Shown here in pieces: positions 31,694 through 42,500 of a stretch of 64,000 nt of DNA. Below the pieces are notes generated by a model that worked only from the letters and a program-made list of their open reading frames with translations, searched no databases and was not told where the DNA came from. Each line of letters starts with the position of its first letter. The stretch's first letter is position 1. Made by a program: the position numbers and the translations under genes. The DNA is from Heliopora coerulea (lineage: Eukaryota > Cnidaria > Anthozoa > Scleralcyonacea > Helioporidae). The DNA is taken from NCBI GenBank assembly GCA_030142905.1, contig JASJOG010000159.1, positions 248,001 to 312,000 on the forward strand. The letters are read 5' to 3'.

Positions 31694-34600
31694 ATGGTGT
31701 CTTGTCACTCAAAAATGCCGTGTGCAAGGTCGGGGACTGGTATGTTGTTGAACAAACCGTACTTAGGTACCGTATTGAAGCAAATCGATTTGGTCTCGTT
31801 ATTTTTTCCCTTGTATGGATCTCTCGCAAGTTGTTTACATTATTTGAACACTGAAGCTAGTAAATGATTTAAGACCGGCAAAGGAAATGGCTTTCTTGGT
31901 GCCTGCGGCTGGTTTCGCCACCTCAGTAACTGGACAATTTATGACTTGACAGAGTAGTTCTCAAAGTTAGCTCGTTGGAATATGCATTTGCCAACTGTTC
32001 ACTTTTTGCAGCAACGCTTTATCTTGGTTCTTTCTGATTTATATGAACAAAAGACGTAAGGGAACTCGCTTGCTGTCAGGACATTTGCTAAGCGACTAAG
32101 TGTATTAAAACGACATTCTTCGCTGAAGTTGAATAGATGTCGATTAGTATAAATCTTGGGACTTTTCACGTTGTGGTAACCACTTACCTGAGCTGCACAA
32201 TCGCAGGTAAGTCTGAATCGAGTAGCTTTGAAGTACAAGTTTTGCGAACGGAATTGTTTTGAGCAGCTTTCAAAAGTAGCTTCCCGATTTCACTCTTCCC
32301 TAAGGGAGACTTCTTGTACGAAATATTACCGCCTGGATTTTGCTGGTGTTTATTGGTAAAATAGAATGAAGATTCTGGTTCATTCATCTCTGTACGACGA
32401 TTATTTTTGAACATTTTGCAGTATTTAAGCGGACAGCGTTCATGGTCAATTGTTTGAGAAGTGGGATAGAACACTCGTCATCCAGAAGAGTTGTCCAGGC
32501 CATGACAGTCTTTGGATGCTTTCTCCGCTTTCCACACAAAGATTTCATCGCCTCAATCAGGATTTTTTTTGCTATGAAATGTCACCCCATTGAAGACATC
32601 AAGATATATTTTTGGCTCGAAACAAAAATGCAAGGTAAACAGCCACAGGTAACTCGCTGCAAAGTTACTTGTTTTTGGTCACCAAATTATCCTTCGGCAA
32701 AACAGTTGTCCGCTTCAGTCTTTCTCACTTCAAGAGTGATTTGTGCATGATGACCTTTACCGTATTTGATCGGTAATGCTTTCATCAGGATTTCAAAACT
32801 CCTCAAAAAAGTTTAAAGCCGTCTGTGTGTAAATTTACCTTTGAACCCTTTGTGTTGAGGTGCCACTGAATGCTTAGTTGAAAATACACAAGAGTTGCAG
32901 GTTTATACGCCATTTTTCATTTTTATTGATGTTTTGCGTTGGAAAAAGTACGTCTTTTACTTCCCTCTTCTCGTTCTTCTTTCGACAAAACTTGCACAAG
33001 GTTTGCTTGTCGTATTTTGTTTTATGTTTTGTATTTTCCGATATTTGGTCAGCGATAAAACTGCAGAACTCGTTCATGTTTTCTTTGTTTACTTCGTCGA
33101 TTTCGTAATTCGTTTCATCTTCGTCACCAAAGTCTTGTACTTCCGGATGAATACTTAGCATAAACCCTTATCATAGCAGATCTCAAAGACATTTGCAACC
33201 AACTTTGAGGTAATGTATAATTTATCAATTTTTTAAGTCAAAAAAATGTCAGGAAAATATTCAATCACGAGCTGTCCGTAATGCCGGTATCCGTTTAATA
33301 ATCTATGAGAATGCTCCACTTTTAAGACGGAAAGTCTGTTTGGATTGTTGTTTATTTGCGGCCAAATTCTGTGTGGATTTTTTTTATTGCATGTCCTCTT
33401 CCAGTTATAGTCAGGAGGATTTGTCTTTTTGAGAATTTTGAAAACTTATCATTGTTACTTGGATTCTCCAGAGATTTTTTTGGAGGGTGGGCGAGGGGTT
33501 GTTGCGTGCACGTATTTCTAGTCAAAAACTAGTGGTAGGAAATAAGATAGTAGCCGTAGCAGTGAAAATTTCATTTCCCAAACGTGTATTCTGCTGTATT
33601 TTCAGGAACCAAAAACGAAATTTTGGGGTCCATTGTACACATTATTAAAATCAAGAGAATGAGATCAGTTGAATAAAGAGAAACACAGAGAAATACTTGT
33701 ACTCAAACAAACCCTCACCCACGCTTCAAGTAGATCGGTCGAGAATTCGAGTAAAATTGATAATTTTGCAAAATATTCAAAGAAACAAAATTTCCTTACC
33801 ATAGTTGGAAGAGTGAGTGCAATAAAATGAACACACCCACAGTTTGCACACAAATGAACAACCCAAACTGGAAATTATTTTATATTTGAGCTGCTTATCA
33901 TATTTACTTTTAAAATTTTAATTTTTCCGGTTGAATGACGTCATTCATGTTTCTATCACAAAACGGAGACACACATGCAATTGTCTATTTGTTAAATAAA
34001 AACACAGATAGTTACTGCGAAATTTTTTCTGCCTGGTCACCACGTGTGCAAATGACTCTACGTGGGTCGAGATTAGTGCCCTTGCACCGCACTCCGTGCG
34101 GTGGGCGAGGGGAATATTCTTCTTACCATGAGCAAAAGTTTTTTTTAAAGTTCATTTAGACTTGTTGTAATGCTTTTCATTCATTTGTTATAGGTACGTA
34201 CATTACTAAATTATTAAAATTGACGAATCCAAATTTTGAAATACAAAAAGTCTCTGGCGCAAACACTAACAGCAGCCCCTAACTTGCCTTGGGCTTCGGC
34301 AACTTTTCAAAACCCAGCGTTTTATGAGGGGTTTTTTTTGTTAGTTTTGTCACTTTTTTTTAGTCAAAACTATGACCTGCAACTCGATTTCATTTCGTCG
34401 AAATATATTTAAAATTCCGAGATTCATTTCTGGCTTTTGAAGTGACGTTTTGCTTGTATTTTAAGGACTTCTCTCGAGAAACGGGGAAAAAAATTCCGCT
34501 TAGAAGACCAAAACTAACGTGACCAAAACTGATGAACAAGACCACGTAGGGGACTAAAACTGACGAACAAAGTTGCTCTTTACGGGCGGCTGTTTCCTTT

Positions 34601-37600
34601 CACATTTTGTTAGCCAGTTACCCGCTTTTCAGTCAAGTCAATCTCATCTGTCCATTACGTCACATAAGAATATTTTAATTTTATTAGATACCATCGTAGC
34701 GATCTCGTCTAACGTAATATTTTTTGCACTTTTCAAAACCAACTATCATATCTACCTTTCTTACTGTTTCCATTAAATTGAGAGGCAAATCAAGGTGCAG
34801 ATCTAATTGGAAGACAATGCTGTTGTTATCCTTGACAGAGGCTGCCGCTTCATTGATCGCGGCCGTCTTGTGAAACTTACCAGTCTTGTGTATAACTAAC
34901 AAGGGAAAGAACACAAAGATTGAGTAAAGAGCTGCAGCCTTATGTTGGATTAGACTCAAAAGTCCGTGCCATCATATCTGTCTCAGTTTTAGGGCTCTTG
35001 TTAGGTTATGAAGTTTGTTACCTGCCTCTACACCGTGGTTCGTCGGATGTAAAGTAAAAGTAAGTAAAGTGTCTTTATCTATACTGGATAACCTAATTAG
35101 CTAGCTAAGTTGTTTTCTATAGCGATCCAGCAAGGGCCACTTCTTATGGGTCCAGTGTTAATGCAGCACCCGAAGAAAACCAGCGATGCTCACAGTTAGT
35201 AGAAACAAACTGGACAATTCTCGTCTCACATGTGACTAATGTAACTTTAATCAGATAACTGCATGGAGCCAGAATCGAACCTAAGGGTCCATTTACACGA
35301 CAAAACTGTCGTATACGAATTTTAGTCCAGGGGTATGTAATGTTGTCTGAAAGGCACAATTCCGTCTATCAATTCGCTAACCAATGTAGCAATAGGTGTG
35401 TGAGACTCTATTCAATTAATCGGATATATCAGGACCAACTATAGCATACGACAATCATATTTGTTTAAACTTATTTGAACACGGTCATTGTATCGTGTAA
35501 ATAGGCCTTAAGCGCTGTTTACATGTGCGATTTTGAGCCTTGGGATTCACATCTTGGAGTATGTATTTAAGTGACGAGAGCGTCGAGGGCAAAATACACC
35601 GAATCATGAGAGGATATCTTGCTGCACAGACTGTCATGAGGTTATTACATACACCACGATGACAATCGCAACGCGCACTATCACTGTGCCAACCGACAGA
35701 ACCACCTAAGAAGAGCTGAAGTGATGAAAATGTGAGAATTCTCAACTTCTTCATGCCACGTGTCTCCTCCCTCCTCAAACTTTGGCAAAACGTGTCAATT
35801 TGGAGTTGGGAGATGTCTGAATATTTGCCTTAATCACGAAGTAATATCTTCCTGGAGGTTACCTGTGTAGTGCTTTAACGGAGAACGTTCGAGATAAATT
35901 TCCGTGTCGTTCAATCCGACGTCCTGACTACCAAAATCAACTATGATGGGATGAATGTTAGAGTCGTCTGTTTGCTCTTGAATATATACCAGAGTATCTA
36001 TAAAATGACGTAACCAAAAACCTTGATTCTTCACCGTAAGGATGACGTAAACCATGACGTCGGGATCCCATGAGCTTTCACCAGGTTTACAGAGTGTTTT
36101 ATCTCCCAAGTTCTCCCACACGTGCTCTGCTATCCTCGCCACTTGTCCGGTTTTAGTGTTCATAACTTCGATATCCAAAATGAATTGTGTCATGCTAGCA
36201 TTAAATTTTGCAGCAAATTCTTCGACTTTTATGATGGACGTCAAAGAATATTCCCTAAAACGAATGATAAGATTAGAATAAAAACAATACATTGCAAAAG
36301 TGAACGTAAAACAAATTTAAAGAAGTCTTTCGCTAGAAGTGAATTGACGACAACTGGTTGACATTACTGGTAATTATCATAATTATTAGTATCATCATTA
36401 TTATCATTATTGTTATCATCATTAATATCATCATTATTACTATTACTATTATTATCATTATAGTTATTATTATTATTATCATTATTACAATAAACAATCA
36501 ATTTGGTTGCGTGCTTGGATTATTTTGGAAGAGTAGTTTCTTTCATTTTGGTTATATCTTCGAGAAGTGGCCATTTTGAAACTGTTGAAAACGTAATAAC
36601 CACCCTGCGCAAGGTGGTTATGACCAAGATAAGCGGCTCGCTTCTACCAACCAAGGCACGAAAACCTAAAATTACCTCTGGAGAATCATGGGAAAGCTGG
36701 CGCTCTCGAGTACGTCACAACGAGCAGCAAAATAAATTACCACTGACATTTTAGTAAACCAACTAGGCGCCACATATATATTTACTTCGCCATTTCGCAA
36801 CTCGGTAAATATTCACCGATAAATAGCCAATGACTTTGAAATAAGGTCGAAATATTGCCGTTTACATTCGTGGTGTTTTTCCTTAAATCTTAAGTCTTCA
36901 AGGTGTTGTTTTTCCGAGTTTTTTTCTTGCTCTATTACCTTAAATTGTCGGCTGGTAATGGTTCACCGATAATCACCACCACTTCTGCGACAAACTGTTA
37001 AATAGAAACACTGCTACCAGCCAATCCCCATACTCGGTTTTCAAACTATTATTCATAAACTAGTTATAGAAATCCTGTCCAAATATATCATGTTCATGAG
37101 TTTGTCATTGTTAGAAAAAATTGTACTTTCTAATTAAGACTTTTAAAAATTTCGGACCGTTAAAGTTTCGTGGGCTAAAAATTTCACTCAGTTACATCGT
37201 CCTACATGCATAACGCATTACTTACTTTGGCAATGCACTCTTCAAATACTTGTGAACGATTCTAGACGCCTCCTTCTTGCTGAGTAATGAATTCCCTTTG
37301 CATTTAGGCCACTCACGAGGGAACTTGCAAAGTAATAATACATTATTTGATCCATCAGCCGGGTATACCTTTGGTGTGCGTACAAAACGGATACTTTCGT
37401 AGCGTTTGAGTTTGATTTTGTGAGCAGAACTGTTGCATTTGGGTAGCAAATTGAAGTTGTCCCGAAGGTAATTAACTTTGGAGATAACAGGTGAACTAGT
37501 CAACTTTCTATAGTGCTCGACCATGTGTTTTTTATGAGTAACTTTGTGCTGTTTCAAAATACTAGGGTGCCAGGAAAAATCAGCATTATTTTCCATGTAT

Positions 37601-39494
37601 GAAAAGATGTGTTCACTATTAATATTTACAAAGTCCTGGGAGTCAGGCAATTTCCAAACCACGTGAACGTGTGCCAGGCCTCTGTGTTGTTTGTGCAAAA
37701 CCTCCACAAAATATTTCCTGCCTAAAAACAACACAAGTTTTTAATGTGTATTTACAATAATTAGTAGCTTACTGTTGTCTAATGCAAATTCTGCATCTGA
37801 TTGATTACTGAACTCGATATCCAATTGACGATTAGATTATGAATTCAAAATTTCATTAATGGGCGATGTCCTAGTCAGCTATCATTCCATAGGATATGAC
37901 AACGAAATCTCATTGCTTCATTGGATATTGTTGTTTGATGGTTTTTCCAATTTATTGCGAAAAACTATTTTATGGCCCTAGGCTGAACGAGAAAAAATTT
38001 TGTGAGAAACATTCATAAGTGGTGTACATTAGGACTGGATCTTAGTTGTTGAAAAGAAACAAAATAGAGCCGTGGGCACGAAGCAACGCGGTTTCTCAGG
38101 TGGGCAAACGAACACGAAACAGAAATCGAGGCCGAGACCTAGAAAAAGTTTCTAAACTTACTGAGAAACATTTTTTGCTTCCCGGAAGGCCAATTTTGCT
38201 CAAGCTACAATGTTTCGAGGAATGCATGGACAAAAAGAGAAACATTTGAGGAAACGTCGAGAATCTCAAATGTTTCCGCAACAATGTTTCCTCACTTGCC
38301 AAGGTCTAAACTCGGACTTACTGCGTTGCTTGCCGCTAGTAGACATTTGCTTATCATGAAACATCTACCTTAGCCAATCAGATTGCAGCATTTGCATTAG
38401 ACTACCAGTACGTTTTCACTAAGACAATTAGATTATTTGCTCTTAATAATTTTATCTCGCGCTCATTATCTGATTATTAGTAATCATTTAGTATTTATCA
38501 TTCACCATCATCGTCATCATCATCACCATTGTCGTCTCCACCATCGGTTCCACGGGCTTTCAGCTCTTTATACACGGCATTTTTTATAATACATATAAAC
38601 GCGGAATAAAATTCACCTCGGTTGACCGAGATGATCCGGTATGCCGAGACCATATAAACAGCTCCTAAGCAAGTGAAAATCCAAATGAAGAATAGAGGGC
38701 AGATGAAACAGAGATACCTGGTTTCCTTGTTTTACTGGGTTAACAGCAAAAGGTAGACTGCAAGTTGGGTTCCCTAAACGACAGTATTGCCTTATAATTT
38801 AATAATTGGAGAATGAAATATACCACAAACACACCACAATCTGAGATTAATATTCTTACTCTGATATATTCGTAGGTCAAAAGAGGGTAGAAGTCGAACA
38901 AAGGTTAGTTTAGTGCTTACAATAGTGATCTTTGAAAGCTATAATGAGAAAGTCTAACTAATGGACAACTGTATGTGTTGAAAACATGTTTTTTAAAGCC
39001 ACGAAACCACATAAGAAAGTTTTGTAAGGAAGATCACACATTCCCTTCAGAAAGTACAAATCAGGTAAAAATACAAATCATGGAAAACCTGATTGACAAT
39101 AACGAAGTACTGTGGCTGTTGTAACATTTATTTTGATGATTATTTTTTTACAATTGACGTGACTATATTTGCATTAAAGTATTATAGTGAATCGTTGATC
39201 CGAAAGGATTTTTCAGTAGTTGGAAGAGTAAAATGCGTTTGAATTTTACATAAATAGTCGCTTGTACAGGTTATTTTTCTGTGTGCTCACGTTCTAAAGG
39301 GATAAGAAGTGTAATGCAGGGCCTGAAATACAGATTGGAAAATCCGCAGGCAAACATGCGTGGAAAAACCGTTATTATTATTCGTTATTATATTATTATA
39401 TATTTATAGAGAGAGAGAGAGAGAGGGAGAGAGAGAGAGAGGGAGAGGGAGAGAGAGAGAGAGGAAGAGGGAGAGAGAGAGAGAGGAAGAGGAA

Positions 39495-39546
<52 letters not shown>

Positions 39547-42500
39547 AGGTTTTGATTGTGTAACACAAGAAGAATTATAAATAAAAGTGTATATTGTGGT
39601 AACGACGGAGACTACAAGTTAACCACTCTATAAATAAGTTAACAACAAACCGAAGAGCTTTAATAAAAGCGAAAACGTTTGTGCGAAATCAGTGGTTAAT
39701 TTATTTATAGTCTCAGTCGTTTCCACAATATACACTTTTATCTATATACATATATATATATAGTGTTTGTGAAGATAGTAATGAAGAAACACTGTTACAC
39801 AAAGAACCTGGCAATGCTGGATTCTGTATCGATGCTTGAGCAATATATATTTCTAAAATCCATTAAAAAGTCAGCTTAGAAAACATAAATTTCTAAACTT
39901 TCTTCGCCAATTAGCGTATATGGAGGTTTACTTTAGAAAAACTTAAAAAAACTCACAGCACGTGCTTTAACGAATCTAAAACATTCGGCTATCGCCTCGT
40001 GTTTTAAATCTCAATGAAGCACGCACGCACATATATATGCTTTATTTCATATATATTTATACATATGCTATATTTATACATATGTATGCTTTATTATTAT
40101 ATAACAGTGGCGTGAAACTGAGTAACAACAAACAGTTTTAAGTTTATAAATTTATATATATCTATATATCTATATATCTATATAAATATATATATACATA
40201 TTATATGTAGTGCTCAAGCATCAATATGGAAGCCAGCATTGCCAGATTCTTTGTGTAACAATGGTTCTTCATTGCTATCCTCACTAACACTACTAATATT
40301 GAATTTACAGACTGAGGATGAAGTGCTTTCTTTTAAAAAGGTACGTCAACAAAGGACGGTAAATTTTCAGCCGCGTGCAATTTTTCTTTCATCTGGCCAC
40401 GTTGCCTGGATAAATGCGATAACTTAAGGCGAATCTCTGCCGCAAATTTCTCTTCTTGATGGCTGAGTTTTTTTACTTTCACTTGTCTTGAAGCTGAGGT
40501 TTGCGCTTCAGATTCATCGTACGCACCAATTCACAAGTGAACATATCGGCCTAATGCCAACGTATATGCTGGAAAGATTTCATTGAATGAACGCTAAGGT
40601 AACAGCTCTTTACTTACTGTAAACAAAATGGCGGAAATTGAACGAGACCTAGGGTTTTCCTCAGTGGTTTTCTCTAAAATTGTCTCGTTTCTCATGCTAC
40701 GATTTTTGTGCAACATTGTTGCTTCCCGTGCAACATCACCTTCATATTTGATTGAATACTAGTATGTCTTTCATTTTCGCAAAAATCTTGCTGAATAGCG
40801 CTTTCGGGTCACATATTTAGCTTAGAGTACGTAGAAACATTACTTGTATTAAATTGTGTCGACCCAATTACAGTTGACACCAAATGAAATGCGACAAAGT
40901 GTATCCACTGAAGAGCACGGCTTTTTACCAGAAAGCGTTTTAAATTAATCCAGTTTTTTAATCCGGAATGGGTTATGATCCAAAAGATTTTGCGAACATG
41001 AACGATATTCATCAAAAAGCTCGGATATATGAAATAACATCATTAAAATTGGATAAATCAGTTTATATGCCTTTACGGGCACGTCTCGCCTTTCGTTTGC
41101 CTTCAAAATGTTCTGGTTCACGTCTTGGACAGCCTTACCTAATTGAATAGTTTTGCATTTTCCTATCGTATGACTCATTGCTGCTCGGTCATAGTGCGAA
41201 TAACCTTACCTTCCGTAAGAAAATTGATCTTGTGAGCGTCAGTCTAATCCAAATGACGTATTCTAACCTGAAGTGTTCTTGTATTTACTGACACTGCAAG
41301 CCCCCCCCCCGTTGATGTTATTTTACTGTGACGTAATCAATATTGCATCATCATAAATAAAGCATTCGGGAAGACGTGCGAACGTTACAATAGTGACGAG
41401 CATCCTAAAGCGTTAAAAACATCGGGAAAAATGAGCGTAAATTTATCACCATTCCCCAAATTCGACAAGATGGAAGAAGTACATACCGCGATTTCGAAAC
41501 CTTTTGGTGGCGCCAAACGTTACTGAACCAGCAGACAGAAGGCTTTGTTGACACGCTGACTATCACCGAACCTGCACAGGGCGAGGATGTTTTAGACAAA
41601 GCAATCGACGCTTTAACAGCCTATTTCGAGCCCAAGACAAACATTGCCTACGAAGAATAACTGTTTTGACAAGCGAAAGGTGAATCAATTTTGTCATATT
41701 ACACAAGATTGAAGCGCTTATCTGAAACACGAGAATTTCAAAATGTAGATCGTGAAATCAAGTCACAAATAATTTTGCACTGTTCCTCGTCAAAGTTAAG
41801 CCGTAAAGCCCTCAGCGAACCAACAATCACCTTACAGCGACTACTAGATTATGGCAAAACCCTAGAACTAACAAGTGTTCAAGCAGAAAGCATTGAAAAG
41901 CAGGAAGTAATAACCTAAGTACTAGTAAGTAGACGGGAACACCAGAAGAGCAACACCTAAGCCCAAATCTCAAAATAAACATGGCACACCACAATAGGAA
42001 AAGTCACCAAGAAAGGAAACTTTCTCTACGAAATGTAGTTGTTGCGGTGGACAACATCCACACAAAGACGGATGCACAGCATGCCCAGCATATCAAAAAG
42101 AATGCCATAAGTGCGGAAAAGTGGGACACTTCCGATCAGTATGTCGTGACAAGGAACAAACAAGAAAATCGCAAAAAGTGCAAAGGAAAATTGCAACGAA
42201 AAGTGAATGCCTTTGAGAGTAACACCTCCAGTGAAGATGAAAATACCTTCTCTATCAAAGTCCATAGTGTGAGTAACCGTGACGCTAAACACCCATCAAT
42301 CAAAGTTCAGATCTGCGGCAAATGGATCACGGTAATGGCAGATTCCGGGTGAAGTGTCAACATCCTTCATGAACAAGACTTTTTGGAAATAAACCATCAG
42401 CCCAATTTACAAACCACATCCACCAGAGTTTACCCATATGAATCAGAGAAACCACTCAAAATTTTTGGAAAATTTGACACATCCATCAAAACCGAACATG

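Larger units (their letters stand above)
30675..34755 (-). other. B4GALNT intron 4 (4081 bp)
   Basis: Holds the Crypton-like pseudogene (about 32000-33161), an inverted pair of ~85-bp repeats (31542-31622, 34034-34122) and a (TA)n tract at 31662-31691. The rest shows no gene. Confidence 0.7.

Noticed and set aside
35485..35778. 97-codon minus-strand frame in B4GALNT intron 3 as an extra exon
   Set aside because: Exons 3 and 4 already join in phase with conserved residues on both sides; no splice sites keep the frame and no domain is recognisable.
39360..39563. Arg-Glu repeat frame
   Set aside because: Translation of the (GA)n microsatellite.
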